Assembly: GCA_963855995.1 (NCBI GenBank)
Contig: OY979723.1
Span: 11,546,713-11,610,712, forward strand
Origin: Muricea muricata
Taxonomy: Eukaryota; Cnidaria; Anthozoa; Malacalcyonacea; Plexauridae
Length of the DNA stretch: 64,000 nucleotides
Reading direction: 5' to 3'
The notes under the pieces are model-generated. The model was not told the origin of the DNA. It made no database searches and saw nothing but the letters and a program-made list of their open reading frames with translations. Every line of letters begins with the position of its first letter. The first letter of the stretch is position 1. A program made the translations under genes and the position numbers. Positions 43,936-54,651 of the stretch are shown one piece after another.

Positions 43936-44941
43936 TGCAGCCAAAACTGCAAAAGTAACTGACCAAAATAGATCAAACTCTTATAGATCATTCGCCTATT
44001 GGACAAAATTTTGAGCACATGTGGAAAAAGAGCATCCTAAATTTCATAAAATTGTGATGTTTGGTTCCGAAATATTATAAAATGTAGAAAATATAGTCAA
44101 GTGAAATGCTTTCGTATTACGCGCGGATAAGGCCACTGTTTTGCAATGTGGTAAGCCTTTTTCGCGTGGAGTACAAAAGTATACAAAATTAGCAAACTTC
44201 GCGTGACTACATTTTCCACATTTCACTATATTTTGCAACCAAACTTCACAATTTTACTAAATTAACGATGCTCTTTCCAACTGTACTAATTAATGTTCCG
44301 ACATCAAGAATTTGTCTGATGGGGAATGGTGTAGCCAGAAGCGGCCCAAAATGTCGCCGATGCAGTTTAGTCCGTTTAATAACATTGCCTAAGGAAGAAA
44401 ACTGTATATAATATATATAAATGTATAACTTAGTTAAACGAATGTTATACTTGGGATAACAAGAAGTAATATTTTAAAAGTAAATTTATCATAAGAAGTA
44501 ATTTTTATCTTAACTAATTTTTGTTCTTTATTCAAAGAAACGTTTGTAAATTCATAACATATATTTAGGTTATAACGAAATTATCCAGGGACAACTTAAA
44601 TTATAAGCGTCATAACTCATGTGGTTACAATAATGGCCTCTGAATAATCGCTTCCTTTTTCAGGATAGTTTTGTTGGTCTGTCTCATAGATATAGGAGAC
44701 CTATATCTATGGTCTGTCCTTCAATAGGTCTGTCTGAACTGGAATCATTCCAGTCTGCGTTTTACAATCTAGTATTCCAGATCTAGTTTTAGTATATCTG
44801 TGTGAATTCAACGAATCAGAATACGAGGAGTTAAAACTGCAAAAAATGAAACTACGCTGCCTACGCAAATACTCAGAAGTCAGAACGATGATCTCATAGA
44901 GACTTTCATTTTAAACATAAAATGATAAAACCAAGTTTAAA

Positions 44942-47900
44942 ATGAGCAGTGGAAACGATTGGGTCAATCTCTTTGTACATCAAGGCAAGGAATTCCTTGA
45001 AAGTGTTTCTGGGCAGAGAATGAGGGGTATTTTAGCGTCTGAATCGCAAGGCGAAGCTCCAATCAGCTCCACAAAAGTGGCTTTCGAAAATGACCCAAAT
45101 GGCTCGTTAAGTTTTGAAGGAACCGACGACGATACTGCTTTAAAAACCGCTGAAAGTACCAGTATGGCATTAGAGACCCAGGCAGAGAGTTCAAGTGTTG
45201 AGGAAACGAAACTGACTCAAGGAGAAAAGGAAATATATGAAAATCAGCTTGAACAACTTCAGGAACAGATAGTGGATATTATGATCAAAAACCAAGAAAT
45301 GGGTAAGATTATAAATAAAATTTGTAACAAAAACAAATGCCAAGTATTATTTAAAACGTTGATAATTTAAAAAAATATGATGAACGTGACTGATGGGCCT
45401 CGAGGGTATTAAATTTCTATTTTGCAGATATTGGACTTTATATAAATATTGCAATTTGTTTGAATTTAGATACGGAGCTTGCTGCCCTACGTGAAGGCGA
45501 TGTTTCAAAACTAACTAAAGAACTCGACAGGGAAAAGATAAAGCGAAAACAACTAGAAGCAAAGCTTAAAAAAATGAAAGAAGATAATGACAGCACTCCG
45601 AAGCTCAGGTTAAAACACGATATTATTACAATAATAATTAGTTTGTTATAATTTATATAATTATGCAAGTTTATGTCTCAATAACTTTTTTCTAATTGAG
45701 ACCACAAACCATGCATGGATTGTTTGGAGGTACAATCATGAATGAGACATGAAAACAAGTACAAACATAACCACATGCCTTGTTTGGGCTCTGTCTCAAA
45801 TATATGAGCAGCTGGAATAGTCATGCATAAAATTTAGGCTATGCTTTCTACTACATTAAACCACTTTAGACAACCTTACACCAACATAGGCTACATTACA
45901 CAACCTTAGCCTACCTTAGACCACATCTCAATTCACCTTACACCACCTTAGCCCACCACACACCAACCACCCACCTTAGACCACCTTTCCCCAACATAAA
46001 CCACCTTAGCCCACCTCCCTCTAACTTAGACCACCTTAGCCCACCTTTCTCTAACTTAGACCACCTTAGCCCACCCTAACCAACTTAGACCATCTTAACC
46101 CCCCCCCCCCCCCCCCTCCTATACCAGCTTAGATCACCTTAGCCTTTGGACTGAGGCTAAGGTGGACCAAAGTGTCCAAGGTGCCGTAGACTAAAGTGGC
46201 GTAAGGTAGCCTAAGGTGGCATCAGGTAGCCTAAGGTGGGTAAAGTTTAAGGTGGGTAAAGGTAGTCTAAATTGACTTAAGTTGGACTAAGGTCGTAGAA
46301 AGCCTGGCCTAAATTTTATATATTTCTATTTTTGGTTGCTTTTGGCATTGTACCATAAATATATTAAATTACCTGATAATAATCTTTGTAATCTATAATA
46401 AAAATTGAATTAATTTGTTTTTTATGCTAAAGCATGCATTGTACCTGAAATAATAACATTATACAACATGTCATTTTTGCTTCAACAGAAGGAGGAAGAG
46501 ACATGATGATGGTTTGTTGGACCAAAATGACCCATCAACCAGTGGAGACCAGCAAAGTACAGTCTGTACATCTAATGTCAGTCATGTTCCAGCAGAAATA
46601 CCTGAAGGTAGTTATGACCCTAATTTTTAAAAAGGAGTTGCTGTGGCCTATGGTTAGTCTAAGGTGGGGCCCATGATAGCCCCACCTTAGACCCAGCTTT
46701 GCTTTAAACAGCTATATTTGTAAAATGTGATTTACTAACTGAATATCTGATGCTGTTCTGGTTCACTGTGGTCATAAATACATGCCAACCAGAGTTTGGA
46801 TTTGAAAGAGTTAAAAGGATGCAAAATTTGAACATTGGTTACATCAGTGGGTCCATTTGTTATGAACAGGATCGATATGCAGAAGGGACTGTACATAGCC
46901 TATTTGGGTATTAGCTTTAACTAAGGTATTAGCTTCAATCGTCCTAGGCAATCAAAGTCGTGTCTCTCGATTCAAGTTTTGGGTTCACAGATGGTACGTT
47001 TTTGTTGCACAGAAGATCACCTTGACTGTGAGTACTGGTTTTCCAAATATTCCTATAATATTGTTGAGGTCACACATACATGTAAAGGAAATATTGGGGT
47101 TTTTTTGTAGTTCTGGAATATTGTGTCAGATTTGTCAGATGACGAGGTTGTCGGTGAAAGTGTTGACGAAGATGGCCCTCCATTGGCAATAAAAACGTAA
47201 GAGAAATAATTAAGATGTGCTTGATTTGTGTGGGGAGGGTTCAAGGTGATGTCCAAAGCATACAGTATTATGTCTTACATAGACATTGTTTATAAGACAT
47301 TTGTTTTTGGAAGTGAGTTTCTCTTTTCTTATTGATAGGTTAAAAGAAAATATCAACAGGTTTTGTGAGTGACCACTTTTTTCCAATATATATATATATT
47401 TGAATGCATCAAAAGGTCGTGGAAAATGCTCTATTTTATCTGAATGGGTGTAATTAAACTTGTTTTCCAGCAAGTGGTATAAAGCCAATCAAGGAATTTT
47501 TCAAGAAAATAGACTGGGTGTTATCTTGGAAAAATCCTGCTGCAACAATGTTAATTTTTCTGGTATGCATGTTATTTATATATAAGTGGAATCAAACTCC
47601 AAAAATCATCATCATGTAATCATCATCAACTCAAGATTTGAGTTATTCAAAAAACGAGACACAGAAATTGCATGACTTGTAAATTACACTAATGAGAAAA
47701 ACCATGATCATGGCAGTGACTGTTGATGATGGCATTAAAGTTTGCACATTACTTGTTGGTTTCATCATGTTGCATCAAGTCTGGAAAATATGCAGGCCCT
47801 GATTATATTTGATGCATTTTAAATTTTTTAGCTATATGTGTTTTCATTTTGGCGTGGTTTCACTGTTACATTACTGTTGTTTCTTGTCATTGTGCAACTG

Positions 47901-50900
47901 TCTGCAAATTTTATATACAGCAGGTATTAATATGGTGCATTTATTTGAGAGTGAATCATTGAAAACTATTGATTCGCATCCATATTGCCTTGACTAATTT
48001 CTTTTTAGATTTGGAACACTCTCAGATGCACCGAAAACAGAGGTAATAGCATATTTACGTAATGTGTAATTATGTGCTACCAAAATGTATTACTTTACAT
48101 TACTTTACTTCATATTCATATGTGTTGAAATTGCTGCAAACCTGAAACGAATCACTGAGTAGGCATACTTTCGTAAAAAAGTCATGCTGGACAATGGGAA
48201 CACACAATTTGAAACGTTTTCAAAATTTTACTTGCAAACATATTTCAGTAGTCCTTGACCTTTGATAAGTATTTTCGTTCACGTTTGTCGTTTTTCTTTC
48301 TTTCTTAAAGGCTGTCACAGAGCCACCGAGTTGGAGCGATAGATTTCATGTTGTTCTTCATGTTGCAAGAAAAGTGCAGGTTAGATAAAGTTTGCTTTAA
48401 AACTCATGAAACGCTCAAGTGATTAAATCTGTTGTTTGTCTGTGGCGCATTGCTTTAGTCTTTCGAATGTTTTTGTGCTTTATATTTATAGAATGTCTTG
48501 GGAAGCTTATCTCATTATTTGGAAAAAATTAAGAAGTAAGCGTTTAGCATGTATTCCCCTGGTTCTCTGTTGTACGAAAAGAGAATAGCGTTGTCTGCCC
48601 AACAACCGACATAACACACCCAACAGCAGACCCAACACACCCAACAACAGAGCCAACGCACCCAACAGCTGACCCAACACTCCTAACAGCAGATTTAACG
48701 CATCAAACAGCAGACGCAACACATCCAACAGCAGACCAAACGCATCCAACAACAGACCCAACGCACTCAACAACAGACCCAATTAATGCACCCAAAAACA
48801 GACGCAACACACCCAACAGCAGACCCAGCGCTATTAGGAGCTGTTTCTTAAAGTCGTTTAAGTGATTAGAACAGTTTCTAAGGGCCTGTTCATATGGGAA
48901 GAAGTTTTCCCGGTTAGCGAGAAAACATTTCGACAAGTTTACAAGCGAGATCTCGCCTTCTTACGAAAATAGTTTGAAATGTTACCTTGCGTTCATATGA
49001 GACGAAAAGTTTTCCCGTTAACCGAGATCTCGCTTGATGACAGGCGAGATCTCGGTGACCAAGATAATTTTTATCCCATATGAACACAACTTTCTCGCTT
49101 CGCGGGAAAACTTTCTGTTTACACTTTACAAAATCTACATCACCGCGGGAAACTTTACCCGCTAAGCGGGAAAACATTTCTCCATATGAACAGAACAACA
49201 TTATTTGACCTATCGAAATGTTTTCTCGGGAACCGAGATAACTTCTGCCCATATGAACGGCCCCTAAGGTGTTCTAAAGCAAATTAAATTTGTTGAAATT
49301 CTGGTAGCGTCGTAGGTCTGTTCACGTCATAGACCATAAGCTCTTTAATAAATGCTGTATGAACAATTGATATTTGTAGTTTGCTAACATGGAAAGTTCC
49401 TCGCGTAACTTTGAAGTTGTATGTTGTCTTGTGGTTGATGTTTGTGTCTTCTGTATTCTTAACTGGACCACAGTTTTTGACACTTGTTGGTAAGTGGGAG
49501 TATTTTTGCTGGAGGAAAGCCTGAAATAGAAAAAGAATGCTTTTGTCAAAGGCTATAGAAAGGCCAGAGAAAGCAAAGAAAAGTTCTAGTATTCTTCATG
49601 GTGCTGTACTGTGTACATCATTAGAATCGTTGAGCTGGTCTGCCTCTAAAAGCCAGTCGCACGTAAAAACATTTGCTTTGAAAAGCATTGAATTACTCTG
49701 AACTTGTATGGTTGTGATGTGTTGTAAAATTTCATGTAATATTGCAGGTATGTTGGTTGGATATAAGCTGTTTGTTCTTGGACCTCTTTATAGTAGGTTT
49801 CCAAAGGTAAGAATGCATTCTCTGTGATTGTGGTGATGGTAGTTGAGTGGTGGAGAAATAGAACTGGTGATAATGGTTGTTATTATTGGGTCAGGAGCGA
49901 AGCCAGCCCGACAATTTAGTCCCGCTATGCAAATTTCAAATCATGATTATTCATTTCTTTAGAAATTGTGACAGTCCATGAACACGTAAATATTTGCATA
50001 GCGGGACTAAATTGTCGGGCTGGCTACGGTACTGTATTGGGTTAATGTTGGTGGTGGTAATTTGGTTGGTATATAGTACTTTGGTTATGGTGGTCGTGAT
50101 GGTTGTGTTGGTTATGATGGTTTCGTGTTGGTGATATATAATGGTGATGATGATGGTTACTATGATGGCTGTTATGATGGTGATAGTAATTTGATTAGCA
50201 CTGGTCATGGTGGTCGTGATGGTCACGATATAATGGTGATGATGATGATTATTATGATGGTTGTTATATTAGCACTACTGGTGATGTGGTGGTCGTGATG
50301 GTAGTGTGTGTTATGACGGTGTGGTGCTGGTGGTATACCTACCTTACTGATATTGATACTGATGGTAGTGCAGTAATGGTAATGATGGTGGTTAATGGCT
50401 GTAATGATGGTGCCGGTAATTTGCTTTGCGCCGGTGGTAGAGGCTCTGGTGGCAGTATTGGTTACGATGGTGTGGTGCTGCTGGTAGTTAGGTTTAGTGG
50501 TGATATTGATACTGATGGTAGTGGAGTGGTGACTGGAGACATAAGTAAGCTTAGCTGGTAACATCTTTCCGTCTACATTGTCTCTCTTAGCTCAAGAAAC
50601 GATATGACACAACGCATCACCTGTGGCTTGAGCTGCCCACTGATTGTGATGTCGGCAGCGAAATTGACGAGGTACGAGGAAAATATAAACCACACATCAT
50701 GAAATAACTAGATTACATGAAGTTTCGCATTCCCTCGTTTGCTTTCCCTCATCTGTTTCTCATTCCATTTCAAATTAAACAGACTGAAAGATCCAACGGC
50801 CATCGACCAAGCGTGTCTTCTGAGTCGTATACGATCATTCCGGATAATTACGGATATTCCAGGTTATTCTGTGAACGTTACAAAATTGCGACTGAAGAAG

Positions 50901-52569
50901 TTTTCGTCAAAGGTAATTTCCAACGTGTTAGTCGGGGGAGGGGATATACCAGTTCCGTTAAGGGTTTGGTAGGTGGACGTATACATTATCAGGCATTAGC
51001 GTTGGTTGGAGATTTTTACTTTTCCTGTATATCTAGTTCTCGACTGGAAACTCGCAAGTTGCAGGAATTCTGCTTGATGATAAAAAGTCTGCTGAAAGTT
51101 GGCAACAGACTTGATAGAATCAAATTGACTGTCAAGACTTTTTATCCACAAGCTTAATGCATGTTGTTTCAAGAATTAAAAGCGAGTCTGCGAATATCAA
51201 GTTGGATCACCTCTGACCAACTTGATGAAGCCAACAGACTTGATGCAACTTGATAACAAACTTGCGTCAAGTCTGTAAAGTCCACAACTTGCATCAAGTG
51301 TGTCGCGTTTATTGCTGTTTAGGACATTGATCTGTTCATGATAATTACGACTAAATTTCCTAAGTTCATTTGATGTTTCTAGGCTGGGAATATGGCTGGA
51401 GGACAAGTTTAATGGACAAACAACGACCGTTGGTGAATATCAAACACGGAAGGCTTTATCTCACACAGAAGTAAGATTATTACTAAGATACTTTTGGTAG
51501 TTTTTCGATGGTTTTTTTCCCTTTATATTCTGCATGGTGTGAACGTTTTGATGACAAACGGTCAATAGAAACGAACGCAATAAGCTAATCGACGACTGAT
51601 TGTGTTTTGTTCCTTTTTCAGTTATCTTTGTTTTGAACGCTCACGGGCCAACATAGCTAAAAATATTTTGATCAAGTTAAGTGATATAAGAAGTGTGAAT
51701 AAGGTTCGTATGTATCCAGTAGGTTATCTATAGGTCAGAGAGCGCCTGATGCACACTCCCCAAGGCCCTTTGCCCAATGTCACGGTTCGTAAAGACAGTG
51801 AAGCATTTCGATAACGGGATGTTGTAAACAGAGATCCTTATTGCTATATGGGGGGGGGGGGTGTGCCTGGTGCAACCACCTCATGTCATATGTCTGATCA
51901 TCGAGCAAAGCTTTCACATTACCTGTGGAAAGAAATCAGAGTTCCAGGAGAAAACCAACAACTTTCGGTGGAGTGATAAGTGACCTTTTTTATGCCTAAA
52001 GTAAGGATGAAAACCGCGATAACAGAGCTGTAAGACGCTTAACACCATCAACTATAATGTATTATGCTATATGTACAGGGATGTCGTCTGTCCATATTGA
52101 TTATTCTCATTTCTTTCAGTATAAACCATTGTTCATCCTGCCCGGTACAGGAATGTCGATTGAAGTTTCTATGAAAGATAAAGAAGAGGTACGCATATGT
52201 CTGTTTTCCCTCATCTGTCTGTTTTCCCTCGTTTGTCTGTCTTCTTCCCTCATCCCTCGTCTTCCCTCATCTGTCTTCTTTCCTCATCTGTCTTCCTTCC
52301 TCATCTGTCTTCCTTCCTCATCTGTCTTCCAACATAAACTCTAAAAGTCGCAATAATTATATAAAATTTGGAAGTAAAAAATTCAAGATTGCGTGCTGCC
52401 TAACAATTCGCATCAGCCCTTTCTTACCATCAGAGTTTCACAAAGGATATTTGCCTAAACGATTGTTTGTTTTCAGCCGTATATATTTGGAGCAATGATC
52501 AGTCGAGACGATGCGTACAACGACATCATGCGAACAGCAAGGGATGCTGGGTTGCCATGGGCCAGATGA
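44942..52569 (+). CDS. GRAMD4: GRAMD4 homologue, coiled-coil and GRAM-domain membrane protein
   Basis: Nineteen exons: 44942-45302, 45470-45608, 46489-46607, 46948-47027, 47111-47196, 47339-47364, 47471-47562, 47832-47923, 48009-48042, 48311-48379, 48492-48535, 49380-49489, 49748-49806, 50591-50671, 50783-50912, 51383-51470, 51622-51703, 52120-52188 and 52477-52569. All phases close, giving 617 aa (human about 578). Order: acidic N-terminus, coiled coil at about 100-165 (SKLTKELDREKIKRKQLEAK), first hydrophobic stretch (LYVFSFWRGFTVTLLLFLVI), NVLGSLSHYLEKIKN, second hydrophobic pair (LYVVLWLMFVSSVF, GMLVGYKLFVLGPLY), KKRYDTTHHLWLELPTD, and a C-terminal GRAM domain (about 505-610; YLTQNYLCFERS, FILPGTGMSIEV, YIFGAMISRDDAYNDI). 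Mammalian GRAMD4 (Death-inducing protein) is linked to mitochondria and the ER and to p53-independent apoptosis. Introns carry several minisatellites. Confidence 0.94.
45850..46310. repeat. Minisatellite that switches strand around a poly-C centre
   Basis: The left half (45850-46140) repeats CACCTTAG/CCCACCTTAGAC. After a run of C at about 46100 the right half (46145-46310) repeats the complementary CTAAGGTGG. The two halves form a long imperfect palindrome in GRAMD4 intron 2. A smaller CTAAGGTGGGGC/GCCCCACCTTAG palindrome follows at 46655-46695. Confidence 0.9.
48597..48835 (+). repeat. Minisatellite of ACCCAACAGCAG-type units in a GRAMD4 intron
   Basis: About nine degenerate units of CAACAGCAGACCCAACRCAC. 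The minus strand encodes a repetitive Leu/Gly-rich frame that is not a gene. Confidence 0.9.
48882..49264. mobile_element. MITE with TAA target duplication (PIF/Harbinger-like)
   Basis: A 383-bp element with inverted ends GGGCCTGTTCATATGGGAAG and CATATGAACGGCCCC, stems of about 55 bp, and TAA on each side (48879-48881, 49265-49267). Inner GCGAGATCTCG palindromes repeat. It lies in GRAMD4 intron 11. Confidence 0.78.
49830..50545 (+). repeat. Degenerate GGT/GAT trinucleotide tract in a GRAMD4 intron
   Basis: About 700 bp of GATGGTGGT-type repeats, interrupted by a MITE at 49892-50034. Long frames on either strand are low-complexity artefacts. Confidence 0.88.
49892..50034. mobile_element. hAT-type MITE, family C copy 2
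   Basis: A 143-bp palindromic element with GCGAAGCCAGCCCGACAA and its inverse, flanked by a perfect 8-bp duplication TATTGGGT (49884-49891, 50035-50042). The stem GTCGGGCTGGCT pairs nearly perfectly. Confidence 0.87.
51040..51300. repeat. CTTGATG/CAAGTTG dispersed repeat, copy 2
   Basis: Contains TTGATGATAAAAAGTCTGCT and repeated ACTTGATGCAA words, as at 11840 and 53460. In GRAMD4 intron 15. Confidence 0.65.
52190..52335 (+). repeat. CTCATCTGTCTTCC tandem repeat in a GRAMD4 intron
   Basis: About ten degenerate 12-15 bp units of CCCTCATCTGTCTT or CCTCATCTGTCTTC immediately after exon 18's donor. Confidence 0.88.
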
Positions 52570-53459
52570 TCCTCTGTATCCTTTAGATCGCTTTTGCTAA
52601 GATTTCGGTTTCGAAGATGGAGCTACTGATCTAAAATTAAACCTTACGATACGGTTGAAGTGAATCGAATGATCCAATCTTTCATTTTCCGCCGTAGTTT
52701 TATTTTCGGTGTAGACGTTAGATTAGTGTAATTAAAATAGAGTATTGTTTTTTACTCGAAATACGACGTCTTATACAAAACGGAATCGTGACATAAGAAA
52801 GAAAATAATATAGATATTTATAAGTAATATGACTTTTAAAGGCAGATATACCTGTATTTGTAGCGAATGAAAACAACGAATGAGACGTTTTAGAACTTGA
52901 TCATTTTATCATGTTTTCTTATGTAAGCATTTATATTAGATTATTGACAATGTTTAGAAGAGACATTTTATGGAATATATATATTTATTTATACATTAAG
53001 TTTTTGCTTGTAAGATTGAAAGCAATACGCTTTGTTTTATATCACAGATATTTTGACACTGTCACTGGTACGTCAAAGTCGAGTAAAAGTCGGGTAAAAG
53101 TGCTGCAAGTCTGCAAGGCGATTAAGGATGTCAATCCTGGGATGGGGGTAGCACGTCCCCCCACTTTTTGGGTTGGGGGACGAACATCTGAATACCCCAC
53201 CCCCTCCCCACTTTTTGACGAACGTATGGTCTTTTTGAGGTTTAATCTCAGTTATCGTACTAAAATTTATTCACATTCAAACTAACCATTTATTTCAATA
53301 TCTTAAAATCGCTATAAGTGGATCTATGTCATTACAATGGGAGTAATATAGGATAGGAATTTCTAGGAGTACATTTAAACGATTCGGTGCATGTATCTTT
53401 TAAGAAAGTATCAGGAAGCATACCCCCGGACCTTCTTACTTTGGAACGGAGTGTCGTTC

Positions 53460-53900
53460 TTGAAGAAGCCGATATCAGGATGCGTTCACATCGCTTGCTC
53501 TTGCTTGATGATAACAAGTCTGCTGCAAGTTGTCAACAGGCTTGATGCATCAGTGGCGGATCTAGCGTATGTCAAAATAAATTACCATAGCTCATTCTAG
53601 GATATATCTACATTTTAAAATACCTTCAAAGCAACTTCATTGGTTAGATTTTATTCTTTTGAAATTCATAACCTATGACATTGTTATAAAGTTATTTTGA
53701 ATTTAAAATTGAGCTTCTATAATTTATTTTGACTTACCCTGAATCCGCCACTGTGATGCAAGTTGATTGTGAAGACTTTTTATTCGCAAGTCTGCAAACA
53801 TCAAATTGTATCAAGTCTGATTTTTACAAAATTTCTGATGCAACTTGATGACAAACCCAGATCAAGTCGGTAAAATTCACAAGTATATGATCAGCTATAC
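53460..53900. repeat. CTTGATG/CAAGTTG dispersed repeat, copy 3, interrupted by a MITE
   Basis: GCCGATATCAGGATGCG then AACAAGTCTGCTGCAAGTTG on the left, and AACTTGATGACAAACCC on the right, split by the element at 53551-53753. Confidence 0.65.
53551..53753. mobile_element. hAT-type MITE, family A copy 2
   Basis: A 203-bp element nearly identical to 9908-10109, ends CAGTGGCGGATC and GAATCCGCCACTG. Flanked by TGATGCAT (53543-53550) and TGATGCAA (53754-53761), an 8-bp duplication with one mismatch. Confidence 0.88.
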
Positions 53901-54651
53901 AAATGTTTACTTTTCAAAACAAACTAGAAACCTTTTTCACGAATTGCAAAACCGAAGTGTACATAAGCTTAGCAGAAAAATTAAATTAGTTTACTCAACA
54001 CATACCTAAACTAGACTACAATTAATTTTGTGCCATTTGGTTAAAAAACCTAACTTACTTAGTTCTGTATCAATATAAAAATGTTGACTATGGTGATAGT
54101 TATGCTTTCAAAACTAACCGCTGGAATTTTAGTGTCCTGTTTTGATGTTTGACGTGAGAATCACTGAATTTATTGGTATTTAAATGGTAATTTGATTACA
54201 TTTGAATTAAAACTTGATAGCCCAAAAGCCAATTTTTGACAGGAAACATCAACTACCTTGTTTTCGAAAGCGTTTAGAATATTCCCTAGTCAGTTTGAAT
54301 CCAATCAGTATCGTTTTCATTATCAATTTACATTTCCAAACTTTCTCAAGTTTTAAGATTCAGTGTGTGGGAGTTCTATTTGGCAAGTCTTGGCAAGATT
54401 GTAACTGCTCAGCGGGATGTAGAATAGTTACATAATAATTGGGACTTACTAATTAAACAATCTAGCGATATCTGACCGTTGAAATTCTACCCGACCTTAG
54501 TGAGCGTATTTACACGTAGATATTGTGTAAGTTTTTGGATTTTTTGGGTAATTTACTGTAATACATTTTGACATTGATATTTTTTCCTCTTTTTATAGCA
54601 AGTTTGTATGATTGAAGACTTCCCTGTGTTTGGTTCTAAGAATTTGCCGCT

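Larger units (their letters stand above)
43441..44941. other. Intergenic region between the receptor phosphatase and GRAMD4
   Basis: Contains the phosphatase 3' flank, an inverted truncated copy (43490-43735) of the foldback found at 23412, a foldback at 43790-43935, and unique AT-rich sequence that should include the GRAMD4 promoter. No coding exon seen. Confidence 0.5.
52570..54651. other. Intergenic region between GRAMD4 and the first ITAM-type receptor
   Basis: Holds the CTTGATG dispersed repeat (53460-53900) interrupted by a hAT-type MITE (53551-53753), and otherwise unique AT-rich DNA. No coding exon seen. Confidence 0.55.

Noticed and set aside
46948..46993. GRAMD4 exon 4 ending at the GTACGT donor at 46994
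   Set aside because: It would create a stop or wrong frame with the next exon. Reading through to GTGAGT at 47028 keeps phase 0.
48507..48936. Minus-strand Leu/Gly repeat frames
   Set aside because: Translation of a minisatellite in a GRAMD4 intron.
49951..50564. Thr/Ile- or Gly/Val-rich frames on both strands
   Set aside because: Translation of a GGT/GAT trinucleotide tract in a GRAMD4 intron.
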